Assembly: GCA_015178975.1 (NCBI GenBank)
Contig: WHVD01000032.1
Span: 434,001-498,000, forward strand
Reading direction: 5' to 3'
Source: Hysterangium stoloniferum
Lineage: Eukaryota; Basidiomycota; Agaricomycetes; Hysterangiales; Hysterangiaceae
DNA: 64,000 nucleotides
In this document: positions 11,863 through 23,338 of the stretch, piece after piece
Layout of the letters: each line of letters begins with the position of its first letter
Position numbering within the stretch: position 1 is the stretch's first letter
Made by a program: the position numbers and the translations under genes
Notes under the pieces: generated by a model
The model's database searches: none
Told to the model about the DNA's origin: nothing
What the model saw: only the letters and a program-made list of their open reading frames with translations

Positions 11863-13710
11863 ATTCAAGAGTTTACCCATCTCAACGCATCCACTCTTCC
11901 GCATTCTGATTCATTTTTTATTAACCTTATGTCTAATATGATTCCAAAATTCATTTTTTCAGCTCTTATAGATTCCGGCTTGACTCATTTTTTTTAGATA
12001 CAAAATTCACAAAAAAAAATCTGTTGTCAACCTATCTGATAAATCCTGTCGGCCTCCGCCTCTTTGATGGCACAAGTAATTCGGTTGTTACCCAAGCTTG
12101 TGATTAACCCATCTGTTTCCTGTGTGGAACATCTCAGTTGGTCACTTTCTATGTCACCCAGTTAGACTCAAGTTGCTTGATGGTTCTAGGACACAACTGG
12201 CTTACCCGCTACAATCTGTTGATTGACTGGATAGCTAACAGTATAACATTACGGACTCCCGTGGCAGCCGAGGAAACTGCACCCAAAAACAGCCTCCACG
12301 GCACCCATGGCCTTCTTGGCACCTGCAGTCTCGAGGACTCCTGTGATCCCTATGGCACCCATGGCTTCCCCAGAACCCATGGCACCTCCATCAATTTTTC
12401 TGATTAATGCTGCAGCTTTTATTAGGGGTACAAAAATGGACAGGTCCCAGGCATTCACTATCAACTTAAAAATTGATGAAGCAACTGGACATTTTTCAAC
12501 CCCGTTATCTGCATCTGAGCAAGCCACTGACCTAGAAGGCATCCCACAGAAATATCATGACTTCATGGATGTTTTTAGCAAGCAGAAAGCTGACCAGCTT
12601 CCGCCCCACAGAGAATACAACTTAAAATTGATCTCGAAGAAGGCACCCAGCCACCCCTAGGACATATTTACCCGCTCTCGTCCATGGAACTCTCTGCAAT
12701 CCATGATTTCCTGGATGAACATTTGTCCATAGGTTTTATCAGACCCTCTAAGTCTCCTTTTGGAGCACCTGTTCTGTTTGTCAGAAAAAAGGATGGATCC
12801 CTTAGACTATGTGTTGATTTCGGAGGACTTAATGCTGTCACAAAAAAGGATAAGTATCCACTTCCACTTATATCTGATCTGCTCGATGCTCCATGGAATG
12901 CCCAGATTTACACCAAAATAGACCTCAAACATGCCTATCACTTGGTCTGGATCTCTGTGAGTGATGAATGGAAAACCACTTTTATAACCCACTATGGGGC
13001 CTTTGAGTGGTTGGTGATGCCCTTTGGACTCACCAATGCTCTATCTGTTTTTCAGCATTTTATCAGCGACATTTTCTCTGACATGCTCGATGTATGCATC
13101 ATTGTTTACTTGGACAACATTCTTATCTACTCTGAGAATCCTGCTGAACATGACAAACAAGTCTGTGAAGTTCTCCAGAGACTTAGACAACATGGTTTAT
13201 TTGTGAATAGTAAAAAATGTACTTTTGACACAGACTCCGTGGAATACCTGGGCTTCATAATGGGACCCGACGGACTCTGCATGGATGAAACTAAAGTACA
13301 AGTCATCAAAGATTGGCCGGAACCCTGAAAAGTTAAAGATATACAATCCTTCCTTGGCTTTGCCAATTGTTACAGATGGTTTATCTGCAGATATTCTGAC
13401 ATCACAGTTCCCCTTACCTGTCTGATGCATAAGGATACTCCGTGGAATTTTAATGATAAGTGTCAAAAAGCTTTCAATCTTTTAAAAAATTCATTTTCAT
13501 CAGCTCCAATTCTGTCCCATTGGAAACCAGACTTCCCACTCATTGTCAAAACGGATGCCTCAGACTATGCACTTGGAGCCATTCTGTCTATCCAGGACTT
13601 TGACAGAGAAGTCCACCCCATGGCTTTTCTGTCCCAGACTTTTACCGGAGCAGAGCTCAATTATGATGTTCATGATCAGGAACTCCTGGCAATTGTTTCA
13701 AACACTCCAC
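11863..13710 (+). pseudogene. A1 partial pol (PR-RT-RNase H start)
   Basis: Protease motif 'LIDSGLTH' near 11970, followed at once by a stop. The stretch at 12138-12250 matches the protease C-terminal part ('[20 protein letters not shown]'). Reverse transcriptase spans about 12640-13330 with '[20 protein letters not shown]' and 'LCVDF'; the catalytic box reads YLDN near 13110 instead of the YLDD seen in A2 and B. RNase H begins ('KTDASDYALGAILSI') near 13550 and breaks off near 13710, where the sequence jumps to the region that in A2 lies after the chromodomain. A frameshift lies near 12625 and a stop at about 13326. Confidence 0.88.
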
Positions 13711-13890
13711 AGACCCCGTGTTATGTTTGGACTCATTCTCATTATTCCCTGTCACCCTATGTCTCTCTTTGCTTTTACAGGTTCTGACATGTCTTTCAAG
13801 TCCTTAAGTGGATTTCCTGCAGACTTTGATCTATATGTTTTCATGCTTTACTTTTATTTTCAAAAAAACTATTATCAAGTTTTATATTTT

Positions 13891-14868
13891 CTATTCATCT
13901 ACATTTATGGGGCTGTCCTTTTTCCCCACCTCAGCTTTCTCCACCTCAGCCATCTCCTTAGGGAGCTCTGCTATCTCCACAGGCACCCTGTCCTCATCCA
14001 AACCAGTGTCCTCAGAACTCCCGACCTGCAGCTCCTCATAAACATAGCTGCCAAACTCTACCAGGAATTTGAAATATTCCGAGCAGAGCCCCCAGAGTTT
14101 GTTCGCCACCACAATTTGGACCTTGTTGCTCTTCTGGAGCAACTCATTCTGGGCCTCTATGCCCTCAGTGATCCATCCTAAAACCTCGTCCAAACCAGAG
14201 ATCCCATCTGACCCGCTAATGTCCCACGCCACAGACCCCATGGGCTGCTCATGAATGAGCGAGCACCTTACTTTGAGATGTGTGCACTGGTAGCAGCCCA
14301 GTCCCTGCCCGGACTTCCGATTGCATTCAGTGTTCCAGTCATTACAACTGGAACACCGCAGGTTGTTCCATGTAGGTAGGCAGACTGGTGCCGCTTTCCT
14401 TGCCTTCTGTTGATTTGGTTAGTTCCCCAGACTTCCCACAGACTTGAGACTTACCTTTTGGGGGCTCTCCAGCTCCCCCTCGGACTCTGATTCAATCTCT
14501 GTCACCTTGCATTGAAAATACCAAGTCAGTTAAACTCGACAAGTTGAAACTATGGGACTTACTTTGCCCACGGCAACTGCGGCCCTCTCCACAGCCACCC
14601 AGGCTTTCTCCATGGCAACCCGTGCAGCCTCCTCCTCATCCTTCTTCCTTTTCTCCTCAGCCACTTTCTCCGTTGCCAAGGCCACCTGGTATTCTCTATC
14701 CAGGGCCTCCTTGACCTCCCTGGCTTCCCTTTCCACCTCCTCTCACTGTCAACATTGTTCCTCCCGCTGCGCCAAAATTTGGGCAGTGGTGAGAGGTGCC
14801 CGGTATTGGTTGCCTGTGGAGGGCCCGGCAGTCAGCATTGGTCTTCTTGGCGTTGGCTTTGATCCCAT
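13891..14868 (-). pseudogene. antisense accessory gene of A1: coiled coil + Zn(2)-Cys(6) cluster, 3 exons
   Basis: Runs against gag-pol. Exon 1 14868-14563 (306 bp, ATG 'MGSKPTPRRP', then a charged, heptad-like Glu/Lys/Ala helix), intron 51 bp, exon 2 14511-14455 (57 bp, acidic, ends 'ESPQK'), intron 48 bp, exon 3 14406-13891 (open to its stop). Exon 3 contains CSSCNDWNTEC and CYQCTHLKVRC separated by nine residues: C-x2-C-x6-C-x9-C-x2-C-x6-C, the spacing of fungal binuclear zinc-cluster transcription factors. A helical segment 'GLDEVLGWITEGIEAQNELL' follows. Defects: TGA codons at 14751-14749 and two codons later, and an AA instead of AG acceptor before exon 2. It is homologous to 16997-17938 and 62835-63938. 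Role is inferred; no known family name. Confidence 0.8.
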
Positions 14869-14920
14869 TTGTGTCAAAGATGGGGGTAATAAAGAAGAAG
14901 AAATTTCATTTTTTCACATT

Positions 14921-14928
14921 TTTATATA
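14921..14928 (-). promoter_or_regulatory. TATA box of the A1 antisense gene
   Basis: Minus-strand TATATAAA within CCTATATAAAAA, about 53 bp before the ATG at 14868. The same box stands at the same distance in A2 and in B. Confidence 0.65.
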
Positions 14929-15078
14929 GGCTCATCGCATCTGAACCTTACTTTCCAGATCATGTGACTCTTTGACACATATGTGTAACCGACATGACTT
15001 TTGACACATGCACATGGCCGACAAGAACCTTATCAAGGTCTAGAGCCTCTTTGGGACTTTGGCATAAAGGGAGGGTAC

Positions 15079-15896
15079 TGTTACAACTGGAATTCCTGCT
15101 GGACTCCAGGCACTAACTTATACGCACCAATTGTCAGTTTACTGAAATCCCCCCCAGACTCCATACATCAGACTTGTCCTTGTTCAACTTCATTACATTG
15201 TGTATCAGTCACCAGAATACCAGCCAGACTCCATCCCTGTCTATGTCTGACTTTGTCCCACGTGTCAGTCACCAGACCCCGACTGGAAAACCCATCATCC
15301 CTCTAACTGAGCCCCATTCCCATTTTAGTCAATGACCTGTCACGATTTGGACTCCACTCCTGCTCTGTTTCCCATTATGGTTTATGATTTGTCACGATTT
15401 GGACTCCGCTCTGTTCTGTCCCATTCCTAACACCAAATTTGGTGTTTAATTATCCTGTTTTATGTTTTGCTAGTTTCATTTCATCATTACGGGATTTGGT
15501 ATGTTATTCATTACACAGTCTATGTAGTCTGACAGATGTTGTACATACAATCCAGTCAGAAAATTGGTTTAGATTCTCCCCAGTAATCTAGTACATTTTC
15601 CACTCTAAACTCCTCTTTGAATTACACCACTTCCACTAGTCAGAGCCCATGGGCTCCGATGCATCTATCTCTCAACCTCCAACTTAGTCATCTCAACTCC
15701 CCGACCTCTCGACCCATGACCTCTGACCTACGACCCCTCAACCCACTAACTCCACCCAGACTCCCTGGGATTCCTGTCTGCCTGTTTGAAAATGGACAAC
15801 ACGATCTCATGAGGGCACAGTTTATAAGCTGAAGCCAAGTCCTACCTGATTTCCTGCGGATTTCCCCGGAAACCCACTGTGTACGTACCCTTAACA
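15079..15896 (+). repeat. A1 3' LTR (LTR-A)
   Basis: Follows a purine-rich tract (AAAGGGAGGGTAC). Starts TGTTACAACTGG, ends CCCTTAACA, 818 bp. Contains a CTATGTAGTC box (the TATA position of sister LTRs) and the motif shared by all gypsy LTRs in this window (near 15816: ATAAGCTGAAGCCAAGTCC). Confidence 0.9.
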
Positions 15897-16129
15897 GGAG
15901 TCTGAATCATGACAGGTCGTAAAACCATAACGAGAACAGGGCGGGAGTGGAGTCTGAATCGTGACAGGTCATTTAACCATAATGGGAATGGGGCTCAGTT
16001 AGAGAGCTTTTGGGTTTTCTGAGTGGAGTCTGGTGACTGGTGTGTGGGACAGGGTCAGAGATAGACAGGAGCGGAGTCCAGCGGGTATTCCGGTGACTGA
16101 TACATGAAGTAATGAAGGTTGAGTGTGGA

Positions 16130-16672
16130 TGTTACGACCCGTTCCCAGATGTTTCAATATCCGACTTCTGATCCCCATCTACGGAACATCATGGTTACCG
16201 TATCATCCGCATTATTCCCTTGTTCCGCATTTGGTAATTTGTCTGTTGACAAGTATTCACTCGTTTGTTGTTGTATTCCCATTTCGGAATATTGTCTCCC
16301 TAATGTGTCTTATTGTATTTCCGTTTTAAGAACATTTCCATTTCCGTCTTATTATGGTCTTAGTTTGTAGTACAATAACAAGTAAACTTATATTAGTTTC
16401 TGCGAATTTGTACTTTACCTTAGATCTGATATTGACTTAGTTTCTTATTCCTTCTCCCGTCTTTCTGTACGCTCGATATTCGGAACTCTTCGGAACTCTG
16501 GATATCTGTATCTTCCATTGTAAGTCTCACCTCTGAAATTAAGGACTTTGAGTGTTTGCATAGAGGTGCAGCACATAAGCTGAAGCCGATGTCCTGACCC
16601 TATCCGACAGTTCCCAACTTCCCGGTGACTTTCTGATAGTTCTGGAATAAGTTCCTGACACGGCACTTAACA
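16130..16672 (+). repeat. solo LTR-B inside the A2 LTR
   Basis: 543 bp, TGTTACGACCCG...CACTTAACA, flanked by GTGGA (16125-16129 and 16673-16677). It matches the 5' LTR of element B (57233-57776). Confidence 0.92.
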
Positions 16673-16940
16673 GTGGACAGGTCTGACATATAGAGTATGG
16701 CGGGTATTCTGGTAAACTGATAATTTGTGTGTATAGGGTGTGGGTGCATTTAAGTTAGTGCCCGGAGTCTGGTGGGATTTCCAGTCGTAACAGTACCCTC
16801 CCTTTATGCCAAAGTCCCAAAGAGGCTCTAGAACTTGATAAGGTTTTGTTGGCTATGCACATGTGTTAGAAAGTCATGTCAGTTACACATGTGTCAAAGA
16901 GTCACATGATCTGGAAGGTAAGGTTCAGATGTGATGAGCC

Positions 16941-16949
16941 TATATAAAA
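16941..16949 (+). promoter_or_regulatory. TATA box of the A2 antisense gene
   Basis: TATATAAAA in the context GAGCCTATATAAAAA, 48 bp before the ATG at 16997. The surrounding 60 bp are almost identical to those upstream of the A1 copy. Confidence 0.65.
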
Positions 16950-16996
16950 AGTTGAAAAAATGAAGATTTCTTCTTCTTTATTACTCCCATCATCAA

Positions 16997-17938
16997 ATGG
17001 GCCCCAAGCCAATGCCGCACAAACCAATACCAACTGCTGGGCCCCCCACAGGCACTCCACATTGGGCTCCACTCACTGCTGCCCAAATCGTGGCACAGCA
17101 GGAGGAGCAGCACTGACAATGAGAGGAGGCAGAGAGGAAGGCCAAGGAGGCTGAGGAGGAATTGGACCGAGAGTACCAGGCGGCACTGGTTGTTGAGAAA
17201 GAGGCCAAGGAGCAGAGGAAGAGGGATGAGGAGGAGGCTGTGCGGGTTGCCATGGAGAAAGCCAAGGCAGCTGTGGAGAGAGCTGCAGTCGCCGTGGGTA
17301 AGGTAAGTACCAGTGATCCACAATGTCAACTTAACTGACTTTGCATTTTCAGTGCAAAGTGGCAGAGGTTGAGTTGGAGTCTGAGGGGGAGCCAGAGAGC
17401 CCCCAAAAGGTAAGTCTCGGGTCCATGGGTATTCAGGGGACTAACCACATCAACAGAAGGCAAGGAAAGCAGCTCCAGTCCACCTACAAGCAAAAAATGT
17501 GCTGCCGTGCTCCAGTTGTAATGACAGGAACACTGACTGCCATCAGAAGTCTGGGTGGGGACTGGGCTGCTGGCAATGTGTGCACCTCAAAATGAGGTGC
17601 TCACTTGTACGGGGTCCATGCGGGAAGTGAGTGGGTCGGACAGGCCCACAGGCTTGGATGAGGTCCTGGGGTGGATAGCTGAGGGCATAGAGGCCCAGAA
17701 TGAGTTGCTTGAGAAGAGCAACCAGGTGCAGGTGATCGTGGTGAAGGAAATGTGGGGGCTCTATGAGGAGTTTTAGAAATTCCTGGCAGAGTTCAGTAGT
17801 TATGTATATGAAGAACTGAAAATTGGGAGTTCCAAGGAGCTGGGATCGGATGAGGATGGGGTTCCCGTGGAGATAGCGGAGCTCACACAGGAGATGGCTG
17901 AGGTTGGGCAAAAACATAGCCCCATGAATGTAGATTGA
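16997..17938 (+). pseudogene. antisense accessory gene of A2: coiled coil + Zn(2)-Cys(6) cluster, 3 exons
   Basis: On the plus strand, opposite to A2's gag-pol, between the purine tract and the chromodomain. Exon 1 16997-17302 (306 bp, same length as in A1), intron 50 bp (GTAAGT...TTTCAG), exon 2 17353-17409 (57 bp), intron 47 bp (GTAAGT, CTAAC branch site, ACAG), exon 3 17457-17938. Exon 1 encodes a long Glu/Lys/Arg coiled coil ending 'VAVGK'. Exon 3 has CSSCNDRNTDC, nine residues, then CWQCVHLKMRC, a perfect Zn(2)-Cys(6) spacing, and a C-terminal helical part. Defects: TGA at 17114-17116 and two codons later, a frameshift after the zinc cluster (about 17615-17640), and a TAG in 'YEEF-stop-KFLAEF' near 17776. 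Confidence 0.82.
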
Positions 17939-18129
17939 CAATTAAATAATGAAGTTTAATAATTTTTGAAAATAAAAGTAAAATGTGAAAAGCATAAAAA
18001 GTCTATGGGAAAATCCACTAGGACTTGAAAACATGTCAGAAACCTGTCAAAGCAAAGAGAGACATAGGGTGACAGGGAAAAATGAAAATGAATCAAATCG
18101 TAACACGGGTTCCATGGAGTGTGGTCAGA

Positions 18130-21100
18130 GTGAGGATAGTGGTCCTTGTTTGAGCAGGTAAGCTGTGTGAAAGTCAGTAACAATCTCCATGGCATTACCG
18201 AGTTCTGTGGCCAAAATGCATGAAGTCTCTTCATCAGTGCCCTCGTAACCCATCCACTTGACCAAGTAAAGCAGTTTACAAGTGTATCAATACTTATCAA
18301 TTTTCGAATCTAAAATTTGTGAGATTTCAAACTCAGGTTCTCTGTCAATAATGACTGGAGGAGGTGGAGATTGCACACAATCTGGGATATTGTTAGCAGT
18401 ACGAGGTTCTAGTATAGAAACATGAAATACTGGGTGTACCACATGCATGCTATCCAGAAGCCGTAGGGTCCAAGAAACTGAACCTACTTGTGCTATTATT
18501 TCAAATGGATTTAAATATTTTTCAGCAAGTTTCTTTTGGATGGGTAGTCTGAAGAATTGAGCTTTGACAAAAACATGATCACCAATTTTGAAGTTGGGTG
18601 GCAGGATCCAGTTCTTGTCCGCTGAATGCTGGTATTGCTCTTGGGCAGATGTTATTGCAGTCCAGAGTTCCCTGTGGAGCTCGTGGAGGTCCATGATGAA
18701 CTCTTGAGCATGGGCAGAGGCAAGATTTCATTCTGGGTGTACTGTAATATTGGGATTATATCCTTTATTTGCAAAGAATGGGGAAATGCCAGTAGTGGCT
18801 AAAGGTGCATTGTTGTAAGCAAATCCTGCAAGTGGTAACAGGGATTTCCAATTGTCCTGTTGATAGTTGCAATATACACAGAGGTATTGTTCCAATGTCT
18901 GATTGACATGTTTGGTTTGTCCATCGCCTTCTGGGTGATGTCTGGATGTGAAGTGTAACTTCATGTCCAAGGATTTCCTGAGGGATATAAAGAAGTGAGA
19001 CACGAACTCTGATCCTCGATTGGAAGTTACATGGGACGGAACTCCATGCTTGGAAAATACGTGGATAATAAAAAGTTCCACTAACTGCATGGATGTAATG
19101 GTATCATACGTGGGAATGAATATACCTTGGTTCGAGAATCTGTCAACAATGACTAGAATGGTGGAGAAGCCTTTGGAGTCCAGTAGGTGTTCAATGAAAT
19201 CCATAGAGATGGAATTCCACGGGTATTCTGGTACCGGGAGTTGTTTCAAAAGGCCATATGGCTTGTGATGCTGTGATTTAGAGTGTGGACAAGTAATGTA
19301 AGATTTACAATAGTGCTTAATGAAGCCTCGGAGTCCAGGCCAAGTGTATTCTCTTCTTATTAATGATAGATCTTTGTTGAACCTGAAATGTCCTGAGAGT
19401 GGATGGTCATGTTTGTACTGAAGGATCCTGAGGTGGAGGCCAGCGGAGTCCAGTACATATATGTGATCATCAAGTCTAATGAAACCATGCTGATCGAGAG
19501 ACCGGGTTGACCAGAGTCCATGGGGTTCTCAAGGTGTGCTTTAGTTATTGGGTCTAGTGGAATTGCTGATAGAATATCTTGATGTAGCTTCTCAATACCC
19601 ATAATGAGAATTCCACGGACAATGGGATGTATGAGGAAAGTTGTGCAGACTGATGCAGCAAGTTGCTGATTTGTGAAAATAGGTTTCAAGTTGTGCGGGT
19701 TTACTGTGGCATAGTCATTGCTCCCCTTTTTAGGATAGATGTCCCATCATCTAGTTAAAGCATCAGGTTTGCTGCCGAGGTGACTGGGTCGAAGACAGAT
19801 AATCATATTGAAGGCTGATAGGTATTTGGACCAGCAGGCCTGCTGATGGGTCGAAAGTTTCATAGTAGAAAAGTATTCTAGGTTTTTGTGATCTGTTACA
19901 ACATCAATCGGAATTCCCGAGCCTTCCAAATAGTGTCACCACATTTTGAAAGCTGAAAAGATTGCTAGGAGTTCCTTATCATTAACATCATAATTGAGCT
20001 CTGCTCTGGTTAAAGTCTGGGACAGAAAACCCACAGGGTGAACTTCTCCATTAGAGTCCTGGATAGACAGAATGGCTCCAAGTGCATAGTCCAAGGCATC
20101 CCTTTCAACAATGAGCGGGAAGTCCAGTTTCCAATGTGACAGAATTGGAGCTGAAGAAAAAGAATCTTTTAAAAGATTGAAAGCTTTTTGAAGCTTATCA
20201 TTAAAATTCCACACAGTGTCCTTGCATTTAAGACAGGTAAGGGGAACCGTGATGTCAGAATATCTGTGAATAAACTGTCAGTAAAAATTGGCAAAGCTGA
20301 GGAAAGATTGTATATCTTTGACTTTTCTGGGTTCTGGCCAATCTTTGATGACTTGTGCTTTAGTTTCATCCATGTGGAGTCCACCGGGTCCCATTATGAA
20401 ATGTAAATACTCCACAGAGTCCATGTCAAAAGTACATTTTTTATCATTTGCGAATAAACCATGTTGTCTGAGTCTCCGGAGAACTTCACAGACTTGTTTG
20501 TTGTGTTCCACAGAGTCCTCAGAGTAGATAAGAATGTCATCCAAGTAAACAATGACACATACATCAAGCATGTCGGAGAAAATGTCATTGATAAAACATT
20601 GAAAAACAGATGGAGCATTGGTGAGTCCAAAGGGCATCACCAACCACTCAAAGGTGTTACGACTGGAATTCCCACCAGACTCCGGGTACTAACTTATATG
20701 CACCCGCACCCTATATGCACCAATTGTCAATTTACAGGAAAACCTGCCAGACTCCGTATGTCAGACCTGTCCACGTTTGTCCTCCATTACTTCATGTATC
20801 AGTCACTGGAATACCCGCCAGACTCCATCCCTGTCTATCTCCAACCCCATCCCACACATCAGTCACCAGACCCCACTTGAAAAACCCATCAGCCCTCTAA
20901 CTGAGCCCCATTCCCATTATGGTTAAATGACCTGTCACGATTCAGGCTCCGCTCCCACCCCATTCCCATTATGGTTTCATGACCTGTCATGATTCAGACT
21001 CTGCTCCATTCCATTCTGTTCCTAACACCAAGTTTGGTGTTTATTTATCTCATTTTACGTTTTCTAGTTTAGGTTTCATTATTACTGGATTTGGTATGTT

Positions 21101-21890
21101 ATTCATTCCACAGTCTATATAGTCTGGCAGATGTTGTACATACAATCCAGTCAGAAAATCAGCTTAGATTCTCCCCAGTAATCTTAGTATATTTTCCACT
21201 CTAAATTCCTCTTTGAAACACATCGCTCTTACTCATCGGAGCCCACAGGCTCTGACCCATCTATCACCCAACCTCCTACTTATCTATCTCGACTCCCCAA
21301 CCTCTCAACCCATGAACTCTGCCCAGACTCCCTGGGATTCCCATCCACCAATTTGAAATTGGACAAGACAATCTCACAAGGGTGCAGCATATAAGCTGAA
21401 GCCAAGTCCTACTGGCTTTCCCATGGGTTTCTCTGGAAACCCTCCGTGTACGCACCTTAACCAAAGGGCCCATAATGGGTTCTGAAAGTGGTTTTCCATT
21501 CATCTCCCATGGAGATCTGGACCAAATGGTAGGCATGTTTAGGTCTATTTTGGTATAAATCCGGGCATTCCGTGGAGCATCGAGCAAGTCAGATATAAGT
21601 GGGAGTGGATACTTATCCTTTTTTGTGACAGCATTGAGTCCTCTGAAATCAACACATAGTCTAAGGGATCCATCCTTCTTCTTGACAAACAGAACAGGTG
21701 CTCCAAAAGGAGACTTAAAGGGTCTGATAAAACCTATGGACAAATGTTCATCCAGGAATCCTGGATTGCAGAACATTCCGTGGACAAAAGGGTAAATATG
21801 TCCAAGGGGTGGCTGTCCAAGGGGTGGCTGGGCACCTTTTTCGAGGTCAATTTTCAAGTCATACTCTCTGTGGGGTGGAACCTGGTCAGC
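18130..21890 (-). pseudogene. A2 pol (RT-RNase H-integrase-chromodomain), interrupted
   Basis: Reverse transcriptase begins near 21890; '[15 protein letters not shown]' and 'DFRGLN' lie at about 21700-21640; a frameshift follows 'YTKIDL'. A solo LTR-A (20655-21462) interrupts it. It resumes with '[14 protein letters not shown]' and the intact catalytic YLDD near 20545. RNase H: 'ERDALDYALGAILSI' near 20110 (the usual first Asp context is altered) and '[10 protein letters not shown]' near 19890. Integrase: zinc-binding part about 19480-19260, core 'SISMDF' near 19200 and 'SNRGSEFVSHFF' near 19005, where the second catalytic Asp is Asn. C-terminal 'VFHVSILEP' and a chromodomain ('CKLLYLVKWMGYEGTDEE'-like) end near 18130. 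Several stops, for example after 'SFANFY'. Confidence 0.9.
20655..21462 (+). repeat. solo LTR-A inside A2 reverse transcriptase
   Basis: 808 bp, TGTTACGACTGG...ACCTTAACC, flanked by AAAGG (20650-20654 and 21463-21467). The reverse transcriptase frame joins across it. The last base is C where the family has A. Confidence 0.92.
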
Positions 21891-22138
21891 TTTTCACTTA
21901 CTACAAAGTTGTGATATTTCTCTGGGATGCCTTCTAGATTGGCGGTTTGCTCAAATGCAGATACCGGAGTTGAGAAATGACTGGTTGCTTCATCAATTTT
22001 TAAATTGATACTGAACACCTGGGACCTGTCCATTTTTGTAGCCCTAATAAATGCTGCAGCATTAATGAGAGAAATAGATGGAACACCTGGGACCCATCCA
22101 TTTTTGTAGCCCTAATAAATGCTGCAGCCATTCTGGAA

Positions 22139-23313
22139 CTCAATGACCAGGTTTTCTGCACAACAGACAAAGGTTATTGTCCATACGACATTGTCTTTCT
22201 TGTGGGGTCAATTTGCCATCAGGTTTGAGCTTGCCTGTGAGGTTGGGTTTTCCGGTTTTCTTTGCTGGACTGTTGACCTTTGTTGTTGTTGTTCTTGTTA
22301 GAAGACTTTTTATTGTTCTTGTTAGAAGACTTTTTATTGTTCTTCTTATCAGATTGCATGGTGTTTTGGTTGCTGGTGGATGAAGTGTTGTTGTTGGTTT
22401 TATTGGCCATGGAGTTGTTGACTTTGTCCATGGAGGTCTCATGGGCAACTTCCACACAATGTTCCCAATAGTGTGCATGCATTTTGAGCCTTAAGACACA
22501 TACGGGACAGTGTTTTTGGCTTACCATCTTCTCCTTTTGAGACTTTGTCTTTAAGGCAAAATGGCAGACTGGTATAGAACTGGTGGTGGAGAGCAGGATT
22601 GCCCCACTGACAATGAGCTGCAGGATTGTTGAACTGGACAATATAGTCCATGATGCTCTGGGTGTCCTTCATATGAAGATTAGTGAGACTATTCTCAGCT
22701 TCTCCAGTCAGGTCATATGGGCCAAAGTTGGTTTCTAGCTCCATAACAAAAGCATCCCAATCTTCAAGCCAAAGTGGCTCTTCCTCAGAAAGTCCACTAA
22801 AAGCTGGTTCGAACCATTTCAACGTGGATCCTGAGAGGTATGAAAGTGCATAATTGACTTTTCGGGAGTCTGTGGAGAATGTAGTGGATGGATCACAGAA
22901 ATTGAAGTGACATTGCATGAGGAAATTGGAAAGTTTGTTTGGGTTGGAACCTGTGAAGGGTTCCGGAGCATTGACGTTTGACTGCGGAGGTTCCAGATCC
23001 TTCTTACTGCCTTCTCCAAGCATGTGATTCATCAATCTCTCTAAATTGATTGCTAACAACTCAGAGGTGGGGTCTGAAAGTGGTGGTCGATTGTTAGACA
23101 GGGGATTTTCAGCACCTTTGCCCTTGTCAGGGGCCATGGACTCGTCCTTGTTCTTGGATTTTCCGGGACTTCTTCGATACAGGCTTCTTCCATGGTGTCT
23201 AGCTGGTTTGTGAGTGTTTGGCTGGTATACAAAGTAAGTGGGGAATGAAGAGTTGACAGTCCAGGTAATGATTCCTGTACATGTGCTTTTCTTCTTGGTG
23301 GCATATTGAACAA
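22139..23313 (-). pseudogene. A2 gag with CCHC knuckle
   Basis: Starts 'MPPRRKAHVQ' at 23304 (an upstream ATG at 23313 is also in frame). The capsid-like part includes 'PEPFTGSNPNKLSNFLMQC' and 'WFEPAFSGL' (about 22960-22780) and 'GPYDLTGEAE' near 22720. After a Asn/Lys-rich low-complexity part it ends with 'CLLCRKPGH' near 22150, the start of a retroviral-type zinc knuckle. A frameshift lies near 22520-22470. Directly after the knuckle the sequence jumps to reverse-transcriptase-proximal sequence, so the protease is deleted. A 45-bp local duplication follows (22017 and 22084). Confidence 0.88.
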
Positions 23314-23338
23314 TCTGCGAGTCTCAGTCAGAAAATAT

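Larger units (their letters stand above)
11554..15896 (+). mobile_element. Ty3/gypsy element A1, internally deleted, non-autonomous
   Basis: Inserted in A2's 3' LTR, flanked by GGAGT (11549-11553 and 15897-15901). It has a 5' LTR fragment (11554 to about 11862) joined straight to the protease region, a partial pol, then a jump to sequence downstream of the integrase, the opposite-strand accessory gene, purine tract and a complete 3' LTR. Gag and the integrase are absent. The 5' LTR starts at an internal TG of the LTR yet is bounded by the target duplication. Confidence 0.88.
10447..16792 (-). repeat. A2 3' LTR, broken into four pieces by nested insertions
   Basis: The pieces are 10447-10892, 11524-11553, 15897-16129 and 16673-16792 (each break includes a duplicated 5-bp target). 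Read in order they rebuild an LTR of about 0.8 kb matching the 5' LTR (23339-24133). The guests are solo LTR-H, element A1 and a solo LTR-B. In minus orientation the LTR begins TGTTACGACTGG and ends GACTCATAACA. Confidence 0.88.

Noticed and set aside
22280-22471. Leu/Val-rich plus-strand frame as a membrane peptide
   Set aside because: It is the complement of the Asn/Lys-rich gag linker; hydrophobicity is a by-product.
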